From Nonomuraea africana (GTDB lineage Bacteria > Actinomycetota > Actinomycetes > Streptosporangiales > Streptosporangiaceae), in NCBI RefSeq assembly GCF_014873535.1, contig NZ_JADBEF010000001.1, positions 3,906,001 to 3,970,000 of the forward strand: a DNA stretch of 64,000 nucleotides, given 5' to 3'. Shown piece by piece: positions 7,773 to 15,837 of the stretch. The notes beneath the pieces were generated by a model. That model had not been told where the DNA came from. It ran no database searches and was given only the letters and a program-made list of their open reading frames with translations. The position numbers and the translations under genes are program-made. Within the stretch, counting starts at the first letter, position 1. Each line of letters opens with the position of its first letter.

Positions 7773-9293
7773 ATGCCGCAAGCCGCACCCCTGCGTGAAG
7801 GTGACCCGGCCGCGATAGGCGCCTACGTGATCGTCGGCCGGCTCGGAGAGGGCGGCCAGGGCGTCGTGTATCTCGGCCGGGCCCCCGACGGCAGGCTCGT
7901 GGCCGTCAAGGTCCTGCGCGACGGCGTCGCCGCCGACGACCGCTTCGCCAAGGAGATCGCCGCCGCGCGCAGGGTGGAGCCGTTCTGCGTCGCCCAGGTG
8001 CTCGACGCGTCGCTGAGCGGCCGGCCGTACATCGTGACCGAGTACGTCGACGGCCCCACCCTGCAGCAGGCGGGCCGCCACAGCGGGGCGGACCTGCAGC
8101 GGCTGGCCGTGGCCACGGCGACCGCGCTGGCGGCGATCCACCAGGCAGGGGTCGTCCACCGGGACTTCAAGCCGGCGAACGTGCTGCTGGGCCCGGGCGG
8201 CCCGCGGGTCATCGACTTCGGCATCGCCCGCGCGGCGGACTCCGCCCTCACCGTCACCAGCAGCGTCGTCGGCACCCCCTCCTACATGGCCCCCGAGCAG
8301 CTCGCGGGCGCGCAGGTGGGTCCGGCGACGGACGTGTTCGCGTGGGCGTCGGTGATGGTGTGGGCCGCCACGGGCGCGCCGCCGTTCGGCGAGGACACCC
8401 TTCCCGCGATCATCAACCGCATCCTGCACAACGAGCCCTGGCTGGGCGACCTCCCCGAGCCGCTGCGTTCGATCGTCCACGACTGCCTGGCCAAGGACCC
8501 GGCGCACCGGCCCACCATGCGGGACGTCCTCCTGCGGCTCCTCGGCGGGGGCGGGCAGTCCACGGCGCCCACGGCGCCCACGCGCGGCCGCCGCGCGGTT
8601 CCCGGCCGGAGGCGCGTCCTCGTCCCCCTGGTCGCGGGAGGCGCCGTCGTGGTGTCCGCGGCGCTGGTGGCGGCCGTCGTCTGGCGGATGCCCGCGGCGG
8701 ACGGCTCCGGGCCCCCTGCGCTCGCCGCCGTCACCACGTCGTCCGATGCAACCACGTCGTCCGATGCGACCACGTCGTCCGACGACACCACGCAGTCCCC
8801 GTCGCCGGCCAAGCCGTCCAAGAGCAGGCCGCCGAGGGCGAAGACCCCCAGGCCCACGCCGTCCGGCGAGCCCGGCGCCGCGCCCAGCCGCACGCCCTCG
8901 GACCGGGCCACCACGCGCACCACCAGGCCGTCCCCCACGGCCACGCGCACCACGCGCAAACCCGCGGCGAGCCTCGACGTCGACATCCAGCCCATCAGCC
9001 TGTCCGGAGGGCCCGGCCAGGTCGAGGCCGAGGGCTGCTACATGCCTCCGGTGCACTTCCAGACCACGGCGTCGGCGAGCAGGAAGGGGTTGTGGCTCTC
9101 CTACCAGTGGCTCGTGGACGGGAAGGTGAAGGAGAGCAGCAGGAGCTGGGTCCCCGAGGACGACTACACCGCGTTCATCACCGCGGGGCAGTACATGCTG
9201 GACGCCGGGCGGCACACCGTCTCCCTGCGGATCACCTCGCCGGCCACCGCCAGCAGGAGCATCTCGTTCTCCGTCTGCTCCCTGGAACACTGA
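7773..9293 (+). CDS. Receptor Ser/Thr protein kinase with extracellular Ig-like domain
   Basis: A 506-residue PknB-type kinase. The catalytic domain (about 14-270) has GEGGQG (25-30), K46, HRDFKPAN (129-136), DFG (148-150) and APE, so it should be active. A transmembrane helix lies near 282-305. An extracellular Ser/Thr/Pro linker with SSDATT repeats follows, and then a beta-rich domain (about 390-506) with YQWLVDG and one Cys near each end, probably a disulfide. The domain order is cytoplasmic kinase, membrane, external sensor. The next gene is a close paralogue whose ATG overlaps this stop (TGATG). Confidence 0.95.
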   Translation: MPQAAPLREGDPAAIGAYVIVGRLGEGGQGVVYLGRAPDGRLVAVKVLRDGVAADDRFAKEIAAARRVEPFCVAQVLDASLSGRPYIVTEYVDGPTLQQAGRHSGADLQRLAVATATALAAIHQAGVVHRDFKPANVLLGPGGPRVIDFGIARAADSALTVTSSVVGTPSYMAPEQLAGAQVGPATDVFAWASVMVWAATGAPPFGEDTLPAIINRILHNEPWLGDLPEPLRSIVHDCLAKDPAHRPTMRDVLLRLLGGGGQSTAPTAPTRGRRAVPGRRRVLVPLVAGGAVVVSAALVAAVVWRMPAADGSGPPALAAVTTSSDATTSSDATTSSDDTTQSPSPAKPSKSRPPRAKTPRPTPSGEPGAAPSRTPSDRATTRTTRPSPTATRTTRKPAASLDVDIQPISLSGGPGQVEAEGCYMPPVHFQTTASASRKGLWLSYQWLVDGKVKESSRSWVPEDDYTAFITAGQYMLDAGRHTVSLRITSPATASRSISFSVCSLEH

Positions 9294-10753
9294 TGACGGC
9301 GTCCTTCATCGGCCCCTACCGGGTCGTCAGACCGCTCGGCGAGGGCGGCCAGGGTGTGGTCTATCTCGCCACCGCGCCTGACGGACGGCCCGTGGCGGTC
9401 AAGACGCTGCGCGAGGGGTTCGCAGGAGACGACCGCTTCGCCAAGGAGATCGCCGCCGCGCGCCGGGTGGAGCCGTTCTGCATCGCCCAGGTGCTCGACG
9501 CGTCGCTGGGCGGCCGGCCGTACATCGTGACCGAGTACGTCGAGGGCCCCTCCCTGCAGGAGGCGGGCCGCCACCTGGGCGCCGACCTGCAACGGCTGGC
9601 GATCAGCACCGCCACCGCGCTGGCCGCCATCCACCGGGCGGGCGTCGTGCACAGGGACTTCAAGCCCGCCAACGTCCTGCTCGGCAGGGACGGGCCGCGG
9701 GTCATCGACTTCGGCATCGCCCGCGCGGCGGACTCCGCGCTCACCGTCACCAGCAGCGTCGTCGGCACCCCCTCCTACATGGCTCCCGAGCAGCTCGCGG
9801 GCGAGGAGGTCGGGCCCGCCACGGACGTGTTCGCCTGGGCGGGGGTGATGGTGTTCGCCGCCACCGGCACGCCGCCCTTCGGCAGAGGGTCGCTGCCCGA
9901 GGTGATCAGGAGGGTTCAGTACGGCGAGCCGCACCTGGACGCGGTGCCGGACGCGCTGCGCCCGATCGTGGCCCGCTGCCTGGACAAGGAGCCCGCCCGC
10001 CGTCCGAGCATGCAGGACGTGCTCTTCGAGCTCATCGGCGGCCAGACACTTCCGAGAAGCGCTCCCGCCCGCCGCCGCCCCCGTCCCGCGCTCGTGGCGG
10101 GCGGCGCGGCGCTAGCCGTGACCTGCGTCGCCGCCGCCGCGTGGGGAGCCGCCTCGTTCTGGGACGGCGGCGCCGGCACGGCCGCCGTCCCCCTCCCTTC
10201 CGTCGAGCAGACCGGGAAAATCGAGCAGACCGGGAAGACGTCGCAGACCAGGAAGACACCGCAAACCGGGAAGACACCGCAGCCCGGGAAGACATCGCAG
10301 GCCGGGCAGACGGAGAGCGAGCGCCTGGCGGGGAAGACGCGCAGGCCCGAACCCACCAGGAGCCCGACTCCCACCATGAAGCCCGCTCCCACCAGGGCCG
10401 TCACCTCGCCCGCGAGCAAGCCCACCGCGTCGCCCACGACCAAGAGGCCCACCAGCGGCGGTGGGGTGAGCTCGGCGACCCTGCGCTACGAGGGCATCAG
10501 GCTGGGCGACTGCTGGCGCTATGACCTGAACATCTTCGCCGATGTGAAGGCCTCGGGCACGTTCAGCTACCGGTGGCTGGTCAACGGGCAGAACATGGGC
10601 CGGCACGAGGCCCGCTCCGGCGACAAGGTGGTGCTCCCTTCCATCACGTGGAAGCAGGCGGGCTCGTATCGCGTCGTGTTCGAGGTGATCACCCCCTCGG
10701 CCGTACGGCGCGGCGTCACGGTCGACATCTGCGACTTCGACGAGGGCTGGTAG
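9293..10753 (+). CDS. Receptor Ser/Thr protein kinase, tandem paralogue
   Basis: A 486-residue kinase nearly identical to the preceding one over its catalytic domain (GEGGQG 17-22, K37, HRDFKPAN 120-127, DFG, APE). It has a transmembrane helix near 263-285. Its linker carries a different degenerate repeat (QTGKT, QTRKT, QTGKT, QPGKT, QAGQT). The external domain has YRWLVNG and Cys in GDCWRY and DICDF. The sensor regions have diverged far more than the kinases, which suggests different ligands feeding similar targets. Start ATG 9293 overlaps the upstream stop, so the pair is translationally coupled. Confidence 0.94.
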   Translation: MTASFIGPYRVVRPLGEGGQGVVYLATAPDGRPVAVKTLREGFAGDDRFAKEIAAARRVEPFCIAQVLDASLGGRPYIVTEYVEGPSLQEAGRHLGADLQRLAISTATALAAIHRAGVVHRDFKPANVLLGRDGPRVIDFGIARAADSALTVTSSVVGTPSYMAPEQLAGEEVGPATDVFAWAGVMVFAATGTPPFGRGSLPEVIRRVQYGEPHLDAVPDALRPIVARCLDKEPARRPSMQDVLFELIGGQTLPRSAPARRRPRPALVAGGAALAVTCVAAAAWGAASFWDGGAGTAAVPLPSVEQTGKIEQTGKTSQTRKTPQTGKTPQPGKTSQAGQTESERLAGKTRRPEPTRSPTPTMKPAPTRAVTSPASKPTASPTTKRPTSGGGVSSATLRYEGIRLGDCWRYDLNIFADVKASGTFSYRWLVNGQNMGRHEARSGDKVVLPSITWKQAGSYRVVFEVITPSAVRRGVTVDICDFDEGW

Positions 10754-10830
10754 GGCGTTCCGCTTGACCCAGCGTAGTCATGCGGTTACAACTCTGAGGG
10801 CCAGTCTTCCCAGCGAAAGGTTCTCCGCAC

Positions 10831-11148
10831 ATGCGCACAGCTCTCAGGACAGCCGCACTCACGGTCACCGGCCTCGCCGTGAGCCTGCTCGCCCTTCCCG
10901 GCCAGGCAGGTGCCTCGGCCGCGGCGATCCCCGCGGGGAACGCGCCGACCTGCGTCACCGTCTGGGAGCACACGGGCCGCATCACCAAGACCGGCTACGC
11001 CAGGAACGACTGCAGGTACACGCTGAATTTGAAGATCGTCTGGGCCCGGGGCACCGATGGGCCCTGCCGCACCGTACGGCCGGGAGAGACGATCAGCACC
11101 CAGGTCCCGCGCGGTATCCGCTCGTTCGACGGCGCCGACCGCTGCTGA
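10831..11148 (+). CDS. Small secreted protein with four cysteines
   Basis: A 105-residue protein. MRTALRTAALTVTGLAVSLLALPGQAGA is a typical Sec signal peptide, leaving about 75 mature residues. Four Cys occur (PTCV, NDCR, GPCR and the C-terminal DRC), enough for two disulfides in a small beta-rich fold. GAAAGG lies upstream of the ATG. Similar small secreted proteins are widespread in streptomycetes and relatives, but I know no assigned function. It follows the kinase pair by 77 nt and could be their ligand or an unrelated extracellular protein. Confidence 0.75.
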   Translation: MRTALRTAALTVTGLAVSLLALPGQAGASAAAIPAGNAPTCVTVWEHTGRITKTGYARNDCRYTLNLKIVWARGTDGPCRTVRPGETISTQVPRGIRSFDGADRC

Positions 11149-11227
11149 CCTGACCCGCTGGACGCCGCCGCCCCGTCCACCGGCCGGAACGCCGGACCGT
11201 CCGCCAACCGGAGGGCGGTGCGGCGCG

Positions 11228-11377
11228 CTCCATCGGACCGCTCACCGGCGCACAGCAGACAGCATGCGCGACCGCACACTCCATCAGACCGCTCGCGCGC
11301 GGCCCTCCTTCGGCCGCTCTGGGCAGGAGACGGCGCACGCCGCGCGGTCGTCCTTGGCACAAGCACAGGAGACGGCG
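11228..11377 (+). repeat. Two pairs of imperfect direct repeats between genes
   Basis: CTCCATCRGACCGCTC occurs at 11228-11243 and 11279-11294 with one mismatch. CAGGAGACGGCG occurs at 11324-11335 and 11366-11377, with further similarity downstream. They fill the gap between the secreted-protein gene and the convergent membrane-protein gene. No open frame here looks real. Confidence 0.45.
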
Positions 11378-11409
11378 TGCCGGGCGGTCCTCTTCGGCGG
11401 AGGTGCTCG

Positions 11410-11892
11410 CTAGGACGCGAGGATGTCGAAGTGGAAGCCCACGGCCAGCAGGATGGCCGCGAGCCCGTAGACGACCGGCTCCCACCGGCTGGCGAACAGC
11501 CTGCCCAGCCCGCGAACGATCCCGACCAGGAGCGCCGGGATCGCCACCCCGATCAGACCGGTGATCAGCGCACCGAGGACGTACAACCAGACGCTGGACA
11601 GGAAGTCGACTCCCGCGCCCGCCAGGACCTGAATCTGCATCACCATGACGATGGGCACTCCGACGAACATGAGACGCTGCCTGACCCGCTCCTGGTCCGC
11701 GGTCCACTTGCCGAACTGCTGCAGGCGTTCGGCACCGATGGCGTCCAGGATGATCGTCGCCCCGCTGACGAAGCTGATGACCTTGCCGATGCGCCCCCAC
11801 CACAGCAGCTGGAGCCCCCACAGGTCATAGCCGGCCACCGGCTTGCCCGCCTGCCACATCGCCCACGCCTCGAAGTAGCTGATGTCCGCCAC
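11410..11892 (-). CDS. Hypothetical multi-pass membrane protein
   Basis: A 160-residue protein. An amphipathic N-terminus (ISYFEAWAMWQAGKPVAGYDLWG) is followed by about four hydrophobic segments (VISFVSGATIILDAIG, LMFVGVPIVMVMQIQVLAG, VWLYVLGALITGLIGVAIPALL, WEPVVYGLAAILLAVGFHF). A charged cytoplasmic loop, ERLQQFGKWTADQERVRQR, separates the first two. No family recognised. Start ATG 11892 is taken as the first Met of the frame. It is convergent with the secreted-protein gene. Confidence 0.65.
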   Translation of the reverse strand: MADISYFEAWAMWQAGKPVAGYDLWGLQLLWWGRIGKVISFVSGATIILDAIGAERLQQFGKWTADQERVRQRLMFVGVPIVMVMQIQVLAGAGVDFLSSVWLYVLGALITGLIGVAIPALLVGIVRGLGRLFASRWEPVVYGLAAILLAVGFHFDILAS

Positions 11893-11965
11893 TACCTGAG
11901 CGTAGAGGCGACGGCCACGGCTGACCAGTGGCGTCAGGACGGCCGCGACCCGGCGATCCCGCCGG

Positions 11966-12088
11966 TCACCGCGTCAGCCACCACACCGCCACCACGACGA
12001 CGGCGAAGAGGAGGGCGACGCCGTATCCGAGGAGCGCTCGGCCGATTCGCCGCACGACGTAGCCACGCCGATGCCGATCGACAGTCAA
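11966..12088 (-). CDS. Possible small single-pass membrane protein
   Basis: A 40-codon frame starting at TTG 12088 after a GGGGGG run encodes a basic N-terminus (TVDRHRRGYVVRRIGRALLG) followed by one strongly hydrophobic helix (YGVALLFAVVVVAVWWLTR). The frame extends upstream to 12280 but that part looks like non-coding sequence. The basic-then-hydrophobic design is a good membrane-anchor pattern. Function unknown. Confidence 0.4.
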   Translation of the reverse strand: MTVDRHRRGYVVRRIGRALLGYGVALLFAVVVVAVWWLTR

Positions 12089-12280
12089 GGTGTCGCCCCC
12101 CTGCTGAGATGAACGGGTCCCCAACGAGAGCAGGTCCCTCCCGTGGTCGTGTGCCGAGATTATCGGCAGGCGTCGTGAGACGCGCGGTGGAGTCAGGCCG
12201 GCGATCTGGAGGGGGACAGGAGATGGGCCGGATCCACCCCTCAGATGCAGGGTCACCCAGTCAGTCACTCGGAAGATCAA

Positions 12281-12313
12281 AAAGGCCGCTTCCCGAAACG
12301 GGAAGCGGCCTTT
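12281..12313 (-). terminator. Rho-independent terminator after tRNA-Val(CAC)
   Basis: A perfect 15-bp inverted repeat (AAAGGCCGCTTCCCG arm) with a 3-nt loop. On the minus strand it is followed by a T run, as expected for intrinsic termination of the tRNA transcript. Confidence 0.85.
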
Positions 12314-12320
12314 GAGCTGG

Positions 12321-12392
12321 TGGGCGATACTGGGATCGAACCAGTGACCTCTTCGGTGTGAACGAAGCGCTCTCCCCCTGAGCTAATCGCCC
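12321..12392 (-). tRNA. tRNA-Val (anticodon CAC)
   Basis: A complete cloverleaf on the minus strand: acceptor GGGCGAT pairs with ATCGCCC, D-arm TAGCTCAG, anticodon arm CTTCG-TTCACAC-CGAAG with CAC at 34-36, and T-arm CTGGTTCGATCCCAG. CCA is encoded next to the discriminator A (12318-12320). It reads the GUG codon. An intrinsic terminator follows. Confidence 0.97.
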
Positions 12393-12828
12393 GCCCTGTC
12401 TGGCTCCTTGCGGCGCCGACGGGGAAAACCATACCGCACTTCCGGCCCGCTGGCGAAGCGACGCCGCACACCGCTGGGTCACGGGCCTGAGGCGGGTTTC
12501 GGGCCAATGGGGGCGGTTGCCCGTCAGCATGGTGGCTCGTTGGCATACCATCAAGCTGTTCCGGAAGGCCCCGATCGCCCGAAAGGTCGTAGAGGGGCGC
12601 GCTGGAACGACGCCAGCAACGCGCAAAACCCTCGCAAACATCACCCAGTTGATGATGTTTAGCCAGGTAGATGCCCAAATGTCCAGCTGTGAGTTGCGTT
12701 ACAGAAGGGCCTGGAGGCGGAATCTTTCCTACAGGTTTCTTCGTTCCGCGTCATAGCTCAGGACGAAGTCCGTCAGAGCAGTGAAAGCCCCGAAGAGGGG
12801 ACCGTACGACGAAAAGGTTTGGCTGACG
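12393..12828. other. Intergenic region between tRNA-Val and ssgB
   Basis: A 436-nt stretch with no convincing gene. The left part must hold the leftward tRNA promoter (a TATGGT box on the minus strand near 12426-12431). The right part must hold the rightward ssgB promoter; it is AT-richer than the surroundings (12650-12760). Short open frames here have poor codon bias. Confidence 0.5.
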
Positions 12829-13245
12829 ATGAACAGCACCACCGTCTCCGCCGAGCTTGGCCTTCGGCTTGTGGTCCCCGACCGTACCACCGTCCCCCTG
12901 CTCGCCGGACTGAGTTACACAGCCGACGACCCGTACGCCATCCGCATGGCCTTCCACGTAGGGAACGACGAACCGGTCGAGTGGATCTTCGCCCGAGAAC
13001 TACTGACTGTAGGCATTGTGAGACGTGTCGGCGACGGCGACGTGCAGGTTTGGCCCGCACGCGCCGACGGCGAGCGCACGCTTCACATCAGCCTGACGTC
13101 ACCGTTCGGACAGGCGCTCTTCGAAGTCCCGCTGGCTCCTCTCACCGAGTTCCTGCACCGCACGTACGACCTCGTGCCCGCAGGCCGGGAGACCGATTTC
13201 ATGGACCTGGACGCCGAGCTGACCAACATGCTCTGGCCGTCCTGA
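12829..13245 (+). CDS. ssgB: SsgA-like sporulation/cell-division regulator, SsgB type
   Basis: A 138-residue SALP-family protein: MNSTTVSAELGLRLVV, DDPYAIRMAFH, VEWIFARELL, VQVWPAR and SPFGQALFE follow the SsgB pattern, and the length matches the usual 137. In Streptomyces SsgB marks septum sites and recruits FtsZ during sporulation. AAAAGG lies 11 nt before ATG 12829; an in-frame GTG at 12781 would add 16 residues not expected in the family. No other cell-division genes are adjacent. Its presence is good evidence for a morphologically complex actinomycete. Confidence 0.92.
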   Translation: MNSTTVSAELGLRLVVPDRTTVPLLAGLSYTADDPYAIRMAFHVGNDEPVEWIFARELLTVGIVRRVGDGDVQVWPARADGERTLHISLTSPFGQALFEVPLAPLTEFLHRTYDLVPAGRETDFMDLDAELTNMLWPS

Positions 13246-13254
13246 CCTTCTCCA

Positions 13255-13297
13255 CCCCCCGAAAGCCCCCGAAAACCCCGAAAGCCCCCTGAAAGCC
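13255..13297 (+). repeat. Short tandem repeat after ssgB
   Basis: Four units of a C4-C6 run followed by GAAA(G/A) in about 43 nt, immediately after the ssgB stop codon. Confidence 0.5.
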
Positions 13298-13329
13298 TGG
13301 CGAGCCCACACCCCCAAGGCGCTCCCGCG

Positions 13330-13356
13330 ATGCCCATGCCGTCCCGGCATGGGCAT
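13330..13356 (+). terminator. Bidirectional hairpin between convergent genes
   Basis: A perfect 12-bp inverted repeat (ATGCCCATGCCG arm) with a 3-nt TCC loop lies between ssgB and the convergent DUF305 gene. There is no long T run on either strand, so termination is likely but of the T-poor kind common in actinomycetes. Confidence 0.65.
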
Positions 13357-13362
13357 TGTGAT

Positions 13363-14016
13363 CTACGGGGTCAGCAGCTCCCGCATGCGGGCGATCTCGA
13401 TGCCCTGGCCCGCGAAGACGTCGTCGGCCATGAGGCGCATCGTCTGGTCCCGCCCGCCGGACAGCTCCTCCCGTGCCATCCGCCGCGCGCCCTCGTGATG
13501 TCTGATCATCAGTTCCAGGAAGAGCCGGTCGAAGGCGGCGCCGCGCGCCGCGCGCAGCCTGTTCATCTCCTCCAGCGAGGCCATCCCGTAGCCGTCACCG
13601 CCCCCGTGTGAGCTGTGATCGGGTACGGCCCGGCCGAGGCCGTCCAGCCAGTCGGACATCAGCGTGATCTCGGGCTGCTGGGTGAGCGTGATCTGCCGTG
13701 CCACGGCGCGCACGCTCTTGGTGGTGGTGCGCGCGTCGACGAGTCCGGCCATCTCCAGCGCCTGCCGGTGGTGGGGGATCATGCCCTCGGCGAAGCGCAC
13801 GTCCGCCGCGACCGCCGTCCAGTCCCTGGTCGGCAGGCTCTCCCCCGGCCCTGCCGTACGGCCTGCCTCGCCCGGGCCGCCTGGAACGATCACCGGCGCG
13901 CCCGGGCCAACGGGCGAGGGCCCCTGGGGTCCCGCCGAGCATCCCGCGAGCGTCAATGTCGTCATAACCGTGACGAGAACCCCGCACGCTTGGACCTTGG
14001 CTGACATAGCTTCCAT
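13363..14016 (-). CDS. DUF305 family lipoprotein
   Basis: A 217-residue DUF305 protein. A signal peptide ends in the lipobox LAGC (Cys26), so it should be lipid-anchored outside the cell. The ferritin-like four-helix domain carries the paired motifs GMIPHHRQALEMA and LMIRHHEGARRMA, whose His residues are the likely metal ligands. The linker is Pro/Gly-rich. In actinomycetes DUF305 genes often adjoin an LVIVD-repeat gene, as here, where the two are divergent with 29 nt between start codons. ATG 14007 is an alternative start. Confidence 0.88.
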   Translation of the reverse strand: MEAMSAKVQACGVLVTVMTTLTLAGCSAGPQGPSPVGPGAPVIVPGGPGEAGRTAGPGESLPTRDWTAVAADVRFAEGMIPHHRQALEMAGLVDARTTTKSVRAVARQITLTQQPEITLMSDWLDGLGRAVPDHSSHGGGDGYGMASLEEMNRLRAARGAAFDRLFLELMIRHHEGARRMAREELSGGRDQTMRLMADDVFAGQGIEIARMRELLTP

Positions 14017-14045
14017 ACTGGTTCATAATTTCGAAGGGGGCGCAT

Positions 14046-15470
14046 GTGATCTTTTCCCGATTGGGTGGCGTGGCGGCGTTGGTGCTGGTGGTGTCGGCGT
14101 GCGCGTCGTCTCCACCACCCTCGCGCTCCCCGCAGGCGGCCCCCTCCTCGCCCCCGGCGACCTCCGCCGCCTCCCCCTCGGTCACCGCCGCCCCCGGCGA
14201 CGTGATGACCAGCGACAACGTCAAGCTGGTCGCGAACCTGCCGCGTGAGGCGCCGCTCGACGGCGACATGGATCTGAACTCCGACCTGGCCTTCCAGGGC
14301 GACTACGCGTTCGTGGGGAACTTCGGCGGTTTCACCGTCTACGACATCAGCAATCCCACCAGCCCGAAGCGGGTCAGCACGGTCGCCTGCGAGTCCCAGC
14401 AGAACGACGTCTCGGTCTACGGTGACCTGCTGTTCCTGTCAGTGGACGAGCCCCGCTCCGACGAGACCTGCCAGTCCAAGCCGCTGAGCGCGGACGGCGG
14501 GCAGGGCGGCAGGCCGTGGGAGGGCATCCGCGTCTTCGACATCAGCGACAAGACCGCGCCGAAGTACGTGAGCTCGGTGGCGACCGACTGCGGCTCGCAC
14601 ACGCACACGATGGTGCCCGGCAAGGATCCCGACACGCTCTACATCTACGTCTCCTCGCCGGGCTCGGCCGGCCCGGAGTCCGACTCCCCGACCTGCCCCT
14701 CGCCGCACGAGCTGATCCAGATCGTCGAGGTGCCCGTCAAGGATCCGAAGCAGGCCAAGGTCGTTGCCTCGCCCAACATCTTCCCCGAGGGACAGGGCGA
14801 GGGATCCTTCGCGGCCGGCTGCCACGACATCACCGCCTTCCCGGAGAAGAACCTGGCCGCGGCCGCCTGCTTCGGCGACGGCGTGCTGCTCGACATCACC
14901 GACCCGGTGCAGCCGAAGGTGCTCCAACAGGTCAAGGACAGGGAGAACTTCGAGATCTGGCACTCGGCGACGTTCAACAACGACGCCACGAAGGTGGTCT
15001 TCGGCGACGAGCTCGGCGGCGGCGGGATGCCGACCTGTGACGCCAGGACCCCCGCGACGAAGGGCGCGAACGCGATCTACGACATCGTGGACGGCAAGCT
15101 CGAGCGGCGCGGATACTTCAAGATGCCGCGTGAGCAGACGTCCAAGGAGAACTGCGTCGCGCACAACGGCTCGCTGATCCCGGTCAAGGGCAAGGACATC
15201 ATGGTCCAGTCGTGGTACCAGGGCGGAGTGTCGATCTGGGACTTCACCAACTCCGACGCGCCCAAGGAGATCGGCTTCTTCGAGCGCGGCCCTGAGCCGC
15301 AGGACGGCGTGATCGCGGGATCGTGGTCGGCGTACTACTACAACGGCTACATCTACTCCAGCGACATGCTGCGCGGCCTGGACGTCATCGAGATCACCGA
15401 TCCGCTGACCGACCCGGCGAAGTCGGTGCGTATGACCGACTTCAACGTGCAGACCCAGAAGGTCTACTGA
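14046..15470 (+). CDS. LVIVD-repeat secreted lipoprotein
   Basis: A 474-residue protein. A signal peptide with lipobox VSAC (Cys19) is followed by a Pro/Ser linker and a beta-propeller made of LVIVD-type repeats (GFTVYDISNPTSPKRVS, GIRVFDISDKTAPKYVS, LLDITDPVQPKVLQ, SIWDFTNSDAPKEIG, LDVIEITDPL). His-rich SHTHTM and several Cys occur. GTG 14046 follows GAAGGGG. It shares a very short divergent promoter region with the DUF305 lipoprotein. The family has no settled biochemical role. Confidence 0.88.
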   Translation: MIFSRLGGVAALVLVVSACASSPPPSRSPQAAPSSPPATSAASPSVTAAPGDVMTSDNVKLVANLPREAPLDGDMDLNSDLAFQGDYAFVGNFGGFTVYDISNPTSPKRVSTVACESQQNDVSVYGDLLFLSVDEPRSDETCQSKPLSADGGQGGRPWEGIRVFDISDKTAPKYVSSVATDCGSHTHTMVPGKDPDTLYIYVSSPGSAGPESDSPTCPSPHELIQIVEVPVKDPKQAKVVASPNIFPEGQGEGSFAAGCHDITAFPEKNLAAAACFGDGVLLDITDPVQPKVLQQVKDRENFEIWHSATFNNDATKVVFGDELGGGGMPTCDARTPATKGANAIYDIVDGKLERRGYFKMPREQTSKENCVAHNGSLIPVKGKDIMVQSWYQGGVSIWDFTNSDAPKEIGFFERGPEPQDGVIAGSWSAYYYNGYIYSSDMLRGLDVIEITDPLTDPAKSVRMTDFNVQTQKVY

Positions 15471-15483
15471 CCGCTCATGCGTG

Positions 15484-15521
15484 AAGGGCCCTCTTACGGC
15501 AAGCCCGCCGTGAGGGCCCTT
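15484..15521 (+). terminator. Terminator of the LVIVD gene
   Basis: AAGGGCCCTC at 15484 pairs with GAGGGCCCTT ending at 15521, and the inner TTACGGC/CCGCCGT region extends the stem. It begins 14 nt after the stop codon. Confidence 0.8.
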
Positions 15522-15530
15522 GTCCGCGGC

Positions 15531-15611
15531 ATGAGCGTTCCCCTTGCCCTGCTCGGCCTGCTCGACCGGGAGCCGAGCCATGGGTAGAACTCAACCGCGA
15601 CTACGACATCA
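15531..15611 (+). pseudogene. Remnant of a PadR-family regulator gene
   Basis: ATG 15531 starts MSVPLALLGLLDREPSHG, the signature N-terminus of PadR transcription regulators. A stop codon follows at once because one base is missing: adding one base restores the expected Tyr-Glu-Leu-x-Arg-Asp-Tyr-Asp (YELNRDYD). After that the similarity disappears, so most of the gene is deleted. It lies directly after a terminator. Confidence 0.6.
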
Positions 15612-15837
15612 CCGCGCTGGCGGTGTCGTGGTGCTGCTCGAGTCGGCGCTGCCGCCGGTCCTGGCCGCCGGAGCGGGGTCGGGCCGCCGTCACCTCGGCC
15701 GGGCCCGGGTGCGGGATCCGGCACTCGGGAAACGGGCGACGTGACGGCGGGGACCGGAGTCCCGCTGGAGGACGCGTGATGGACGGGCGGTCAGCGGTGA
15801 CCCCGGTGGCCTTGGGGCGGCCTGCCGTACCGGACGG
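15612..15837. other. Non-coding stretch after the PadR remnant
   Basis: No intact gene is seen. The GC-rich frames here do not resemble a protein. It probably holds further decayed sequence and the 3' flank of the convergent pabC gene. Confidence 0.4.

Noticed and set aside
12408-12756. Short plus-strand frames between tRNA-Val and ssgB
   Set aside because: Poor codon bias, rich in Arg and Pro, no ribosome-binding site; the region is better explained by promoters.
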